Assembly (NCBI GenBank): GCA_913009205.1
Contig: CAJVYC010000010.1
Coordinates: 1-64,000 of the forward strand
From: an uncultured Fluviicola sp.
Lineage (GTDB): Bacteria > Bacteroidota > Bacteroidia > Flavobacteriales_D > Crocinitomicaceae
Direction: 5' to 3'
Length of the DNA stretch: 64,000 nucleotides
Made by a program: the position numbers and the translations under genes. The number at the start of each line of letters is the position of its first letter. Position 1 is the stretch's first letter. This document shows positions 53,561 through 63,697 of this stretch, in pieces. The notes beneath the pieces are model-generated. The model saw only the letters and a program-made list of their open reading frames with translations, ran no database searches and was not told where the DNA came from.

Positions 53561-54045
53561 TTACTTGCCGAACAAGGATTTAAAGAGCTCTTTCTTTTTG
53601 GGAAATTCAAGAGAAGGTATTAAGCTTTTGTCCAATTGCATGTTTTGATAGTGTCCTTTTTCTCATGGATTCTGTTTAAAGAAAGCACCAATGACTTATC
53701 CTATATTATGTGCATGTTCTACACCATCGATAGGCACTTCCGGAGCCCGTAATTCCTGCCCAAGCGCCGACTTAGGAAGGGGCCCATCGAAAGTTGCCAA
53801 AAAGGTTGGATTCCAAGCCGAGGTTAGAGCCCTGCCATCCAGCAATTTTTGATCATGAATTAAATAAAAGGTTAAGTCTTTAAAGAATGATGTTTTTTTA
53901 GTTCTTCTGAGACTTTAGGCCGACGAAGTGTCATTCGTTTAATTGCAATTTCTTTGTTCCATTCAATTCCAATAGTATTCGAAAAGTAAGCCAATGAGTC
54001 TGATAATTGTTCAAAGATTCCAAGTTGAATTGGCAGTTCATCAAT
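53561..54045 (-). pseudogene. Degraded gene, about 160 codons, unknown family
   Basis: Protein-like sequence spread over two frames on the minus strand: IDELPIQLGIFEQLSDSLAYF ... RRPKVSEELKK, then, after a one-base change in an A7 run (53893-53899), FKDLTFYLIHDQKLLDGRALTSAWNP ... VEHAHNIG. Two in-frame stops (TAA after HNIG, TGA after FKQNP) precede a further QLDKSLIPSLEFPKKK ... SLFGK and a final TAA at 53561-53563. No start codon remains. I cannot name the family. Confidence 0.6.
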
Positions 54046-54126
54046 CTATTTAGTCCATTAAATTAGTAGAGGGATTATGACTTCTTCCCAGAAATGTCTA
54101 ACTTGATTAACTAAAGTAATGTCAAT

Positions 54127-56583
54127 ATGAAAAATTTTACTAATTATATGGTGGCGGTAATCGCAATTATCGGCTTTGGTTCCGCAGCAAACGCTCAATG
54201 TCCAGTAGGACAAATGGGAGTTACAGTAGATGTTGTTACCGATACTTGGGGATATGAAGCATATTGGGAGGTTACCCCAACGGGAAGTGCCTGTGGAACA
54301 GGAACTATCGGTGCATTTGGGAACTTTGGCGTTGTTGGATGTTCAGGCGGCGGCTTACAGACAGCTGCAGGAACTGATCCTGGAGCCTATGCCAATAACA
54401 CTACAATAACTGAAAATGTTGGCTGTTTAGATATTGGATCCTGTTTTGATATTCATTTCGTTGATGATTATGGTGATGGTGGTACAACATTCCAAGTTTA
54501 TCTTGATGGAGTTGCAACTGACTTTTTTACTGGAGCGGGTACAGGAAACGTATTTAATTTCTGTGTAACGGCTCCTGCGGCTTTTGATGCTGCAATTTCA
54601 AATCCAGATGATGAATATACATTGGTGCCTTTAACACAAGTTACAACATTGGGTTCAAATGGATTGATCACAAATACTGGAAGTAGTGCAGTTACAGATG
54701 CAAACATGACTGTTAATGTATACAATGGATTAATGGCTAACGTATATACTGGAACAAGCAATACTGTACCATCTATTTTAGTTGGAGCTTCTTCTCCAGT
54801 TGCAGCATTAGGATATACACCAACTTTAATTGATGTATACACTGTTGAGATGATTTCAAACATTGCTGAGTTAGACGGTGACATTACAAATGATACTGTT
54901 TATTCTACGTATGCAGTAACGGATAGTACATATGCCAGAGATAATGGCGTAATTACAGCCCTTTTAGGCCTTACTGGCTTCGGAAATACAGGAGTAATTG
55001 GTCAAAACTTTGATGTAGTTGCTATGGATACAATGACAACTGTTTCTTTCTTCATTGCTCCCGGAACAGCTGCATTAGGAGATAGCGTTAGTATTTCAAT
55101 TTATGATGTTGTTGCAGGAACGCCAACAACTCCAATTGGAGGTTCTGATATTTACTTTCTTACACCTGCAGATACAGTAGCTGGGGGAACGTTCTTAACA
55201 TTACCTGTAACGAATCTTGCGTCTAATTCATTAATACTTGGTGCGGGCACTTATTATGCTGCAGTAAATGAATTTAGTACTATTGATAATATTGCAATTG
55301 CACTTACAGATGACTCATATACTCCGAACACAGCATGGATTTCTATTGATGGAGGTGCATTTATTACAAGTGAGTCTGTTGGTTTCCCTGGAGCATATGT
55401 AATTCGTCCTAACTTCGGACCTTATGTTTGTTCTCCAACAGGTTCTACTGTATTGGATGCTGCTTGTAATACATATACTTGGGCACAAAACGGATCGACT
55501 TATACTGCATCAGGTATGTATAACGATACTTTAGTAAATGCAGAGGGATGTGATAGTATTGTAACTCTTGATCTTACGATCAATGGACCAACAACTTCGA
55601 CGCAAACAGAAGCTAGTTGTTCTGATTACGTTTGGATCGTTGATGGACAAACGTACATAATGACTGGAATGTACACAGCCGTTATACCAAATGCTGCAGG
55701 TTGTGATAGTACGATTACTCTAGATCTTACAATTGGTATGCTTGACATTTCTACAACAGTGAATGGTTCAACAATAACATCAAATGCTGGTGGTTCTGCT
55801 ACCTATCAATGGGTGGATTGTGACAACGGTAATGCACCAATAGCAGGAGCAACGAACCAATCATACACTGCTACAGTAAGTGGAAATTACGCGGTAGTCA
55901 TCGTTGATGGGACGTGTAACGCAGCATCGGTATGTGAGCCAGTATGTGTTGGAACAGCATCGAATGCAACTGAAGCAGCATGTTTTTCTTATGTATGGGC
56001 TTTGGACGGAAATACGTACACTACAACAGGTCAATACACTGCGGTTCTTGCTAACGCAGCAGGATGTGACAGTACAGTAACGTTGGACCTTACAATTAAC
56101 ACTGTTGACAATACAACTTCAGTTGCTGGAAATACTTTTACTGCGAACTTTGCTGGAGGGACTTATTTGTGGATTGACTGTGTTACAAACAACACAATTG
56201 CTACTGAAACTAATCAGTCATTTACACCAACAACTCCCGGTGATTACGCTGTTATCGTTTCAGATGGAACATGTTCAGATACGTCAGATTGTGTTACAAG
56301 TACAGTTGGATTGAATGAAAATACTCTTTCTAAAGGATTTGAGATTTTCCCTAATCCAACTAAAGGAGCTTTCACAATTGCAATTTCTGGAATTATAACA
56401 GATAAAGTAACAGTGATCATTACTGAAGCAAAGGGTAAAGTAATCATGACTCAAGACTTTACAAATGTTTCTGAATCAATGGAACTTCCTGTTCATTTGA
56501 ACAGTATGGAAGTTGGAGTTTATTTTGTAACTATTACAGCGAATGACTCTAAGTCAGTACAACGAATTGTTGTAACGAAATAG
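54127..56583 (+). CDS. Large T9SS type A sorting-domain protein with three repeats
   Basis: 818 residues. Signal peptide MKNFTNYMVAVIAIIG ... ANAQ (24 residues). The N-terminal domain is Cys- and Gly-rich with FVDDYGDGGTTFQVYLDG. The middle (residues 170-430) is beta-rich. Three related units of about 45 residues start near residues 438, 490 and 608; each has the pattern C-x-Y-x-W ... TGxYTAxLxNAxGCDSxxTLDLTI. Ig-like strands occur between them. The type A sorting domain ends the protein (FEIFPNPTKGAFTI, KGKVIMTQ, VGVYFVTI). Likely a surface adhesin. Confidence 0.85.
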   Translation: MKNFTNYMVAVIAIIGFGSAANAQCPVGQMGVTVDVVTDTWGYEAYWEVTPTGSACGTGTIGAFGNFGVVGCSGGGLQTAAGTDPGAYANNTTITENVGCLDIGSCFDIHFVDDYGDGGTTFQVYLDGVATDFFTGAGTGNVFNFCVTAPAAFDAAISNPDDEYTLVPLTQVTTLGSNGLITNTGSSAVTDANMTVNVYNGLMANVYTGTSNTVPSILVGASSPVAALGYTPTLIDVYTVEMISNIAELDGDITNDTVYSTYAVTDSTYARDNGVITALLGLTGFGNTGVIGQNFDVVAMDTMTTVSFFIAPGTAALGDSVSISIYDVVAGTPTTPIGGSDIYFLTPADTVAGGTFLTLPVTNLASNSLILGAGTYYAAVNEFSTIDNIAIALTDDSYTPNTAWISIDGGAFITSESVGFPGAYVIRPNFGPYVCSPTGSTVLDAACNTYTWAQNGSTYTASGMYNDTLVNAEGCDSIVTLDLTINGPTTSTQTEASCSDYVWIVDGQTYIMTGMYTAVIPNAAGCDSTITLDLTIGMLDISTTVNGSTITSNAGGSATYQWVDCDNGNAPIAGATNQSYTATVSGNYAVVIVDGTCNAASVCEPVCVGTASNATEAACFSYVWALDGNTYTTTGQYTAVLANAAGCDSTVTLDLTINTVDNTTSVAGNTFTANFAGGTYLWIDCVTNNTIATETNQSFTPTTPGDYAVIVSDGTCSDTSDCVTSTVGLNENTLSKGFEIFPNPTKGAFTIAISGIITDKVTVIITEAKGKVIMTQDFTNVSESMELPVHLNSMEVGVYFVTITANDSKSVQRIVVTK

Positions 56584-56605
56584 TCATTCTAAAAGCATAC
56601 TTTTG

Positions 56606-56636
56606 AGGGTCTTGGTTCAGCTAAGGCCCTTTTTTT
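56606..56636 (+). terminator. Terminator of the T9SS adhesin gene
   Basis: AGGGTCTT pairs with AAGGCCCT (8 pairs, one G-U), followed by a T run that ends directly at the ATG of the next gene (56637). Confidence 0.75.
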
Positions 56637-57563
56637 ATGTCCAAAGTTTTAAAAGCACATATCGCCTTGTTTTCTGTAAATGCTCTATATGGGGCAAATC
56701 ATGTAATAGCGAAAGGTGTTATGCCGGATTATTTAACACCTAGTGTTTTCATTTTTCTTCGAGCTTCAGGTGCAACACTTCTGTTTTGGATTTTTAAAAT
56801 CATCTTTGTTCGGGAAAAGGTACAACGAAAGGACTTGTTTTTAATGGCTCTATGTGGTTTGTTTGGAGTTGCAATGAATCAACTATTCTTCTTTCATGGT
56901 TTAAGTCTTACATCTCCTGTTAATACAGGAATTATAATGACAATCAATCCTATTCTAGTAGTTGTTCTTTCCTTTTTCATTCTCAAAGAAGCAATAACAT
57001 TAAGACGTTCCGTAGGAATTCTGATTGGAGCAACAGGAGCTGTTTTATTGACATTAACCGCAGGGACAGGAATCGGAGACTCTTCACTCGGGGATTTATT
57101 CATTTTTATAAACGCCGCGAGTTATGCTCTTTATTTGGTGTTGGTTAAGCCTCTAATGGGTAAATACAAACCTCTCACAGTTATCACCTATGTTTTCTCT
57201 TTCGGCTTCATTTTCGTGATGCTTTACCCACCAACATTTATGGAACTTTCCATAACCAATTTCTCTAGAATACCGATGAGTATGGTCTTCGTGATAATTT
57301 ATGTTGTGGTTGGAGTTACCTTCTTGGCTTACCTATTAACTGTTTTCGGGTTAAAACATGTTAGTCCGTCTGCAACAAGTGCCTATATATATTTACAACC
57401 TGTTTTGGTTATGCTTTTCGCGGTTGGCTTAAGCGCTCTTGGAATGGCAGAGGATTATACAGGAACAATTACCGGCGAAAAAATAATGTACATGATTTTG
57501 ATATTCATCGGCGTGTACATAACCTCGTCCAAATCTTTCAAAAAGGAGTCTTTGTCTCAGTGA
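56637..57563 (+). CDS. EamA family transporter (DMT superfamily)
   Basis: 308 residues with ten membrane helices in two EamA repeats: residues 5-140 (including FIFLRASGATLLFWI, NTGIIMTINPILVVVLSFF and GATGAVLLTL) and 150-300 (NAASYALYLVLVKPLMG, YIYLQPVLVMLFA). Members export amino acids, nucleotides or metabolites; the substrate cannot be predicted. The start codon touches the previous terminator's T run, so its promoter must overlap the end of the adhesin gene or read-through supplies expression. Confidence 0.88.
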   Translation: MSKVLKAHIALFSVNALYGANHVIAKGVMPDYLTPSVFIFLRASGATLLFWIFKIIFVREKVQRKDLFLMALCGLFGVAMNQLFFFHGLSLTSPVNTGIIMTINPILVVVLSFFILKEAITLRRSVGILIGATGAVLLTLTAGTGIGDSSLGDLFIFINAASYALYLVLVKPLMGKYKPLTVITYVFSFGFIFVMLYPPTFMELSITNFSRIPMSMVFVIIYVVVGVTFLAYLLTVFGLKHVSPSATSAYIYLQPVLVMLFAVGLSALGMAEDYTGTITGEKIMYMILIFIGVYITSSKSFKKESLSQ

Positions 57564-57620
57564 ATTAGATTGTATTACTAAACAGTGGCTTTTTCTTAAC
57601 TTTACCAAAAAAATTAGTGT

Positions 57621-58484
57621 ATGCTTAAATCAATGACTGGCTTTGGAAAGGCTACTGGAACGTTTAATTCTAAAAAGGTTTCTGTCGAGATTCGTTCTTT
57701 GAACAGTAAATCTATGGATTTGAATGTAAGAATGCCTTCACAGTACAAAGAGCTGGACGGTACGATTCGAAAGATAATTTCTACTGAATTAGGAAGAGGT
57801 AAGGCTGATGTTTTCATTAACGTTGACAGTATCGGTGAGGAAAGCTCCGTTTCAATCAATAAGACGCTTGCTAAGAAATACTACGACGAACTAAAGGCAT
57901 TGAATGATGTAATGGGTCAAGATGATCCAGATTACTTAGCGATGATCATGCGAATACCTGATATTATTGAGAATTCGAAAGAGGATTTAACTGATGATGA
58001 GAAATCATGGATGGTTGAACTTGTTAAAGAAGCAACAATAAAACTGAATGAATTCAGAAGAAAAGAAGGTGAAGATTTAGAACGCGAATTTGCTTTGAGA
58101 ATTAATGAGATTAGAGATTTATTGAATGAAGTTCCCAAGTATGAAGAGGAGCGAATTCACGCAATTAGAGATAGAATGAAAAAGGGATTGGAAGAATTGG
58201 ATAAAGGCCATGATGAAAATCGCTTTGAACAGGAAATGATCTTTTATATCGAAAAATTGGATGTCGCGGAGGAGAAAATGCGCCTTTCAAATCATCTTAC
58301 GTACTTCAAAGAAACAATGCAGTTAAATGAATCAGGCAAGAAGCTAGGGTTCATAGGGCAAGAGATAGGAAGAGAGATTAACACTTTAGGAAGCAAGAGT
58401 AATCATGCAGAAATGCAGAAGCTTGTTATCGGAATGAAAGACAATCTCGAAAAAATAAAAGAGCAGATTTTAAATACACTTTAA
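57621..58484 (+). CDS. YicC family endoribonuclease-like protein
   Basis: 287 residues. N-terminal YicC domain opens MLKSMTGFGKATGTFNSKKVSVEIRSLNSK; the C-terminal DUF1732 domain has RFEQEMIFYIEKLDVAEEKMRLSNHLTYF and LGFIGQEIGREINTLGSKSNH. E. coli YicC is an endoribonuclease acting on small RNAs. Followed by gmk after 15 bp, the usual order. Confidence 0.92.
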   Translation: MLKSMTGFGKATGTFNSKKVSVEIRSLNSKSMDLNVRMPSQYKELDGTIRKIISTELGRGKADVFINVDSIGEESSVSINKTLAKKYYDELKALNDVMGQDDPDYLAMIMRIPDIIENSKEDLTDDEKSWMVELVKEATIKLNEFRRKEGEDLEREFALRINEIRDLLNEVPKYEEERIHAIRDRMKKGLEELDKGHDENRFEQEMIFYIEKLDVAEEKMRLSNHLTYFKETMQLNESGKKLGFIGQEIGREINTLGSKSNHAEMQKLVIGMKDNLEKIKEQILNTL

Positions 58485-58499
58485 GATTTTCTATTAATT

Positions 58500-59081
58500 A
58501 TGGACTTAAATGGCAATGGTAAATGCGTTATTTTCTCGGCTCCTTCAGGTGCGGGTAAAACGACAATTGTACATGATTTGTTAACTAAGAATTTGGGGAT
58601 GGAATTCTCAGTTTCAGCATGCAGCAGAGATCCACGTCCAAATGAAGAAGATAAAAAGGACTATCACTTCTTGGGAGTTGATGGCTTTCGTGAAAAGATA
58701 AAGGATGATGCATTCGTTGAATGGGAAGAAGTGTACACGAATAATTTTTACGGAACGCTAAAATCCGAAATGGAACGCATTTGGAGTCAAGGCAATGCCG
58801 TAATCTTCGACGTTGATGTTATCGGTGGCTTAAATATTAAAAAGCAATTTGGTGATAACGCTTTTGCCGTATTTGTGAAGCCTCCGAGTTACGAAGAACT
58901 GGAAAAGCGACTACGTGGACGCAGCACAGAATCGGAAGATAAGATCAATCAACGAATGGCTAAAGCAAGGAAGGAGTTGGCATTTGCAGAAGAGTTTGAT
59001 GTCGTATTGATTAACGATAATTTGGAAGAAGCTTGTGAAAAAGCAAAACAGTTGGTCTCAGATTTCTTAAAAGCAGAATGA
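58500..59081 (+). CDS. gmk: Guanylate kinase
   Basis: 193 residues. P-loop APSGAGKT (residues 14-21), GMP-binding SACSRDPRPNEEDKKDYHFL and VEWEEVYTNNFYGT, and lid RGRSTESEDKINQRM. It phosphorylates GMP to GDP. It overlaps nadD by 4 bp (ATGA), so the two are translationally coupled. Confidence 0.96.
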   Translation: MDLNGNGKCVIFSAPSGAGKTTIVHDLLTKNLGMEFSVSACSRDPRPNEEDKKDYHFLGVDGFREKIKDDAFVEWEEVYTNNFYGTLKSEMERIWSQGNAVIFDVDVIGGLNIKKQFGDNAFAVFVKPPSYEELEKRLRGRSTESEDKINQRMAKARKELAFAEEFDVVLINDNLEEACEKAKQLVSDFLKAE

Positions 59082-59695
59082 AAATAGGACTCTATTTCGG
59101 AACATTCAATCCCGTTCATGTCGGACACTTGGTTATTGCCAATTATATGGCTGCCAATTCTGACATGGATCAAGTTTGGCTCGTTGTTTCACCACAAAAC
59201 CCTTTAAAAAAGAAAAGCAATTTGCTAGAGGATTATCATCGATTAGCTCTAGTTAAAGAGGGGATTAAGGACAATTCTAATCTTAGAGCGAGCGATATCG
59301 AATTCAGATTACCTAAACCAAGTTATACAGCAACAACACTAGCTTATCTAAAGGAAAAACATCCGGAAAATGAGTTTGCTCTTATTATGGGCGAGGATAA
59401 TTTGAGGACTTTCCATAAATGGCAAAACCACGATACGATTCTTGAGAACCATGAAGTATATGTTTACCCTAGAGTCCATACAATTCAGGAGTTAGAAGAC
59501 TTGTCAATTGAAAAAGGGCAAGAAAAAAACAGTTTTGACGATCATAGAAACGTGCATATTTGTAATGACGTTCCTATTATGAATATTTCATCAAGCTTTA
59601 TTAGAAACCATATTAAAGAGGGCAAAGACGTACGGTATCTTTTAACGGAACCTGTACATCAGTATCTTGTTGAGATGAATTTCTATAAGTCTTAA
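59078..59695 (+). CDS. nadD: Nicotinate-nucleotide adenylyltransferase
   Basis: 205 residues. Nucleotidyltransferase HxGH motif in FGTFNPVHVGHLVIAN (His14, His17), a YTATTLAYLKEKHPE segment and the C-terminal SSSFIRNHIKEGKDVRYL loop. It adenylates nicotinate mononucleotide in NAD synthesis. Its start overlaps the gmk stop. Confidence 0.95.
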   Translation: MKIGLYFGTFNPVHVGHLVIANYMAANSDMDQVWLVVSPQNPLKKKSNLLEDYHRLALVKEGIKDNSNLRASDIEFRLPKPSYTATTLAYLKEKHPENEFALIMGEDNLRTFHKWQNHDTILENHEVYVYPRVHTIQELEDLSIEKGQEKNSFDDHRNVHICNDVPIMNISSSFIRNHIKEGKDVRYLLTEPVHQYLVEMNFYKS

Positions 59696-59701
59696 ATAGA
59701 A

Positions 59702-60358
59702 TTAAAGCTGCATTTCAGGAATATTATCGGGAATAACCAAATCACCTTCTGTTGCCGCCATAATTTCTTCAACGGTAACACCGGGAGCTCTTTCAACGAG
59801 GTGAAACGCGTTATTTTTTATTTCCATAACTGCTAGGTTGGTGATCACTTTTTTAACGCAGCCAACCCCCGTTAATGGAAGTGAACATTTTTTCAAAAGC
59901 TTAGAAACGCCAGCCTTGTTTGCATGCATCATAGCTACAATAATGTTCTCAGCAGATGCCACTAAGTCCATTGCACCTCCCATTCCTTTAACCATTTTCC
60001 CTGGAATTTTCCAATTGGCAATATCTCCATTTTGAGAAACTTCCATAGCTCCAAGAACAGTCAATTGAACGTGTTGTCCGCGGATCATTGCAAATGACAT
60101 CGCTGAATCGAAGTATGCTGCGCCATTCATTGCGGTAATCGTTTGCTTTCCCGCGTTGATTAAATCAGCATCTTCTTCACCATCAATGGGAAATGGTCCC
60201 ATTCCTAAAATTCCATTTTCAGATTGAAACTCTACTTCTATTCCTTCCGGGATATAATTCGCCACGAGAGTTGGAATACCGATTCCCAAATTCACGTACC
60301 ATCCATCTCTCAACTCCTGCGCTATTCGTTGCGCAATACCGTTTTTATCTAATGCCAT
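59702..60358 (-). CDS. scoB: 3-oxoacid CoA-transferase subunit B
   Basis: 218 residues. Catalytic glutamate in QSENGILGMGPFP, plus GIPTLVANYI and VPDNIPEM-type end (VIPDNIPEMQL). With ScoA it transfers CoA from succinyl-CoA to acetoacetate or another 3-oxoacid. It follows scoA after 49 bp. Confidence 0.94.
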   Translation of the reverse strand: MALDKNGIAQRIAQELRDGWYVNLGIGIPTLVANYIPEGIEVEFQSENGILGMGPFPIDGEEDADLINAGKQTITAMNGAAYFDSAMSFAMIRGQHVQLTVLGAMEVSQNGDIANWKIPGKMVKGMGGAMDLVASAENIIVAMMHANKAGVSKLLKKCSLPLTGVGCVKKVITNLAVMEIKNNAFHLVERAPGVTVEEIMAATEGDLVIPDNIPEMQL

Positions 60359-60376
60359 CTTTAATGAGGAATTATA

Positions 60377-60394
60377 AATTCATAATTATGAATT
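60377..60394. repeat. Perfect 18-bp AT palindrome between scoA and scoB
   Basis: AATTCATAATTATGAATT is its own reverse complement. No T run follows. Could be a protein-binding site or chance in AT-rich sequence. Confidence 0.5.
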
Positions 60395-60407
60395 CATCAT
60401 TTAATAA

Positions 60408-61103
60408 TTATTTCTGTCTAACCGTGCGTTGTTCAATTCTCTTCTCAAAAGTCTCCCCTTGGAAAATACGTTGAATGAAAATACCTGGTGTGTGAATTTC
60501 ATTTGGATTAAGAGATCCAGCAGGTAATAATTCTTCTACTTCCGCAACAGTAATCTTTCCTGCCATAGCCATCATTGGGTTGAAGTTTCGAGCTGTTGCT
60601 TTAAAGATCAAATTCCCTTCGGTATCGCCTCTCCAAGCTTTCACAATTGCGAAGTCAGCTGTCAATGCCGATTCTAAAATGTGAGGTTTTCCATTAAATT
60701 CTCGAACTTCCTTTCCTTCTGCAACTTCAGTTCCATACCCTGCGGGGGTATAGAATGCAGGGATTCCTGCGCCACCTGCTCTGCATCTTTCTGCCAATGA
60801 TCCTTGAGGTATTAAATCCACTTCCAACTCACCAGAAAGCATTTGGCGTTCGAATTCATCATTTTCACCAACGTAAGACGAAATCATTTTCTTGATTTGT
60901 TTCCCTTGAAGGAGCAGACCCAATCCAAAATCATCGACACCCGCATTATTGGAGATACATGTTAATCCAGACACGCCCATTCTCACCATTTCGGCAATTG
61001 AATTTTCTGGTATCCCACAAAGCCCAAATCCACCCATCATTAGGGTCATATCATCTTGTAATCCTTCCAGAGCCTCAACAGGGTTCTTTACAACTTTATT
61101 CAT
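60408..61103 (-). CDS. scoA: 3-oxoacid CoA-transferase subunit A
   Basis: 231 residues. Family motif [15 protein letters not shown] near the start, [43 protein letters not shown]. Subunit A binds CoA. Together with scoB it forms the ketone-body or short-chain acid activation step. Confidence 0.95.
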   Translation of the reverse strand: MNKVVKNPVEALEGLQDDMTLMMGGFGLCGIPENSIAEMVRMGVSGLTCISNNAGVDDFGLGLLLQGKQIKKMISSYVGENDEFERQMLSGELEVDLIPQGSLAERCRAGGAGIPAFYTPAGYGTEVAEGKEVREFNGKPHILESALTADFAIVKAWRGDTEGNLIFKATARNFNPMMAMAGKITVAEVEELLPAGSLNPNEIHTPGIFIQRIFQGETFEKRIEQRTVRQK

Positions 61104-61114
61104 AATCGTTTATA

Positions 61115-63637
61115 TTATCCACCGTTAAAGAAATCGAATGGGTCACCTCCATTATTTTCATCGTCGCAGCCAAATTCTAGCGGGTCATAACCTATGGGTT
61201 CTTCAAAATCTTCTCTTGATATATTTAAGTCCGTATCCTTGTAGGCCTTTTGCATATAGTATCCAAAAATGGGAAGTGCCATTCGTGCACCTTGACCCCA
61301 AGTCATACTTTTGAATCGAACGGCCCTGTCCTCTGCACCCACCCAAACCCCAGTAACTAAGTCAGGTGTTAGCCCCATGTACCATCCGTCAGAATTACTT
61401 TGAGTAGTTCCCGTTTTACCCGCCATTGGGTAGTTTAGTCCACCCCAAGGATGGTATGTTCCTCTTAACGATGTCCCTGTTCCATATTGAACCACTCCTT
61501 TCATCATTAATAAAACTCTGTGTGCAAGGTTTGCATTTAGAACTTCTTTGGAATAAGGCTCTGCGCTGTATATAACATTTCCGCGTCTGTCTTCAATTCT
61601 TAAAACGGTCGTAGGGCGGTTGTAAATCCCATTATTAACAAGCATTGCTTGTGCGGCAACCATTTTATATACAGATAAATCCATCACGCCAAGACACATA
61701 GATGGAACTTCATCTTCAGGTCGCAAAACGATCTCTAAATCTTTCAATAGCTTGGAAATATTTTTCGGGCCTGCATATCCACCCATCTTTTTCATAACCT
61801 GGACAGTCCCGGGGTTGTTTGAAGTTGCTAAGCAATATTCTACCGATCTGTCTTGATCTAAAGCACCGGAAGGGCACCATCTGGACTCTATGTTTCCCAT
61901 GGATCCAAACACATCCACACAAGTATTGACTTCTCCTTTTAGCATCGTACATGGCTTAGCCACGCCCATTGCCAATGCTGTAGAATAAACAAAGGGTTTA
62001 ATAGTTGACCCTACCTGTCTTGTTCCTTGTTTTACGTGATCGTAGGCAAAATGATGGAAATCAACTCCTCCGACCCAAGCCTTAACAAATCCAGTTGATG
62101 GCTCAAGAGACATCATTCCAGATTGTAGAATTCCCTTGTAATACCGAATCGAATCATTCGGCGTAAGAATAGTATCAATATCGCCGCCCCAAGAAAAAAT
62201 ACGCATTTGAGTTGGCAGTTCAAATGATTTTTCAATTTCGGCAGTTGATACTCCTGCTGCTTTCATTGTCCTAAATCGCTCAGACTTTTTTCGACCTGAA
62301 TTCATCAATGTTTCAGCAACTTCCTCATTAATTCTGTTGGTAAATGGCGGTCGTTTTAGGGTTCGATTGTTTTTATCAAATTCCGGTTGCAAAGTCTCCG
62401 ATAAGTGCCTTTTCATTGCGCCTTCAGCATACGTCTGTAGCGAAACGTTGATCGTAGTAAACACTTTTAATCCATCTCTGTAAACATTGTAAGCACTGCC
62501 ATCTTTTTTAGCATAGACAAGTTTTCCATCTGGATTGCACTTTTTGAACAAATCCGTTAATTGGCTTCTAAGTGATTCTCTGAAGTAAGGCGCAATTCCC
62601 TGTTTGTGATCGACAATCTGATAGTTCGTCGCTTGGTGTTGTTTTGTCAGTGTGTCATACTCCTCTTGAGTCATTAAGTTTTTAAGTGCCTGGTTTTCGG
62701 CAATTGTGCTTCTCTTCCATTGGAAAAGAACTTGATTTCTACGCTCATGCGCTCTCACACTGTCTTCGGATCTTAATACACGCATTTGAGATTCGGAAAC
62801 ATTTTCAACAGAAACGTTATTCGCTTTGGCCGCTTTGGATCGGTAATCTTTTATTTGATAGGTCTGCGGATTGTACAATGAAGGGTTTTTACACATCCCA
62901 ACAAGCATTGCAGCTTCAGTTTTAGAAAGGTCAATCGGTTTTTTATTGAAATATACTTTGGCGGCATTTTCAATTCCTACGGCATTGTGAAGGAAGTCAA
63001 ACTGATTGAGATACATTGTAATGATCTCCTCCTTTGTATAGCGTTCTTCCAGTCGAATGGCAATAATATTTTCCTTGATTTTTTCATTCAAACGTTTTCT
63101 GAACCCAGTAGGTCCAGTAGGCACTGGTTTACCTTCTGCTCTTAGTGCTGCAATTCGTTCTCTTTCTTGAAGTGTAAAGAGTAGTTTGGCCAATTGTTGA
63201 GAAATCGTAGATGCTCCACCAGCACTTCCCATGTTTGTAATGGCCCTAGCAAGTCCTCTAAAATCAATTCCAGAGTGCTCCATAAAGCGTTCATCTTCTG
63301 TAGCAATTAAAGCATCAAAAACGAAGGGTGAAATGTCTTTATAGGCAACACTGGTCCTGTTTACGCTCCAGTAACGCCCTAATTCTGTCTGGCCGTCGTC
63401 AGCGAAGATAACAGAAGCTAAAAGTTCTGGTGGGTTCTCTAACATTTCAACCGAAGGAAGGTCACTTTCAGATTGAGAGGAGAAAAGGTAGGTAATCACC
63501 ATTACGGGTGTTAAGGCCAATAACCAGCAAACAACAAATAGGATGATTGACGTTTTTTTTTCGAAACGTGTCTTTCCCTTTTTAGTTTTTCCTTTTGCGC
63601 CCTTTCTAAACTTGAGCTTTTCGAGTAATTTTTTCAT
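61115..63637 (-). CDS. Class A penicillin-binding protein (PBP1A-type)
   Basis: 840 residues. A basic cytoplasmic tail (residues 1-28), one membrane helix (about 29-50), the GT51 glycosyltransferase domain with EDERFMEHSG (Glu114) and GGASTISQQLAK. Then comes the transpeptidase domain with serine in GSTIKPFVY, SNN box (ATSNNPG) and KTGTTQ. It polymerises and cross-links peptidoglycan. A Cys-containing acidic tail follows (EFGCDDENNGG). It lies 60 bp from rodA on the same strand, an expected pairing. Confidence 0.92.
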   Translation of the reverse strand: MKKLLEKLKFRKGAKGKTKKGKTRFEKKTSIILFVVCWLLALTPVMVITYLFSSQSESDLPSVEMLENPPELLASVIFADDGQTELGRYWSVNRTSVAYKDISPFVFDALIATEDERFMEHSGIDFRGLARAITNMGSAGGASTISQQLAKLLFTLQERERIAALRAEGKPVPTGPTGFRKRLNEKIKENIIAIRLEERYTKEEIITMYLNQFDFLHNAVGIENAAKVYFNKKPIDLSKTEAAMLVGMCKNPSLYNPQTYQIKDYRSKAAKANNVSVENVSESQMRVLRSEDSVRAHERRNQVLFQWKRSTIAENQALKNLMTQEEYDTLTKQHQATNYQIVDHKQGIAPYFRESLRSQLTDLFKKCNPDGKLVYAKKDGSAYNVYRDGLKVFTTINVSLQTYAEGAMKRHLSETLQPEFDKNNRTLKRPPFTNRINEEVAETLMNSGRKKSERFRTMKAAGVSTAEIEKSFELPTQMRIFSWGGDIDTILTPNDSIRYYKGILQSGMMSLEPSTGFVKAWVGGVDFHHFAYDHVKQGTRQVGSTIKPFVYSTALAMGVAKPCTMLKGEVNTCVDVFGSMGNIESRWCPSGALDQDRSVEYCLATSNNPGTVQVMKKMGGYAGPKNISKLLKDLEIVLRPEDEVPSMCLGVMDLSVYKMVAAQAMLVNNGIYNRPTTVLRIEDRRGNVIYSAEPYSKEVLNANLAHRVLLMMKGVVQYGTGTSLRGTYHPWGGLNYPMAGKTGTTQSNSDGWYMGLTPDLVTGVWVGAEDRAVRFKSMTWGQGARMALPIFGYYMQKAYKDTDLNISREDFEEPIGYDPLEFGCDDENNGGDPFDFFNGG

Positions 63638-63697
63638 GGCGGATTGATAGAGTGATAAAAATAGGAATTCTCACCGATAAATAGTTGATCTAAAAAA

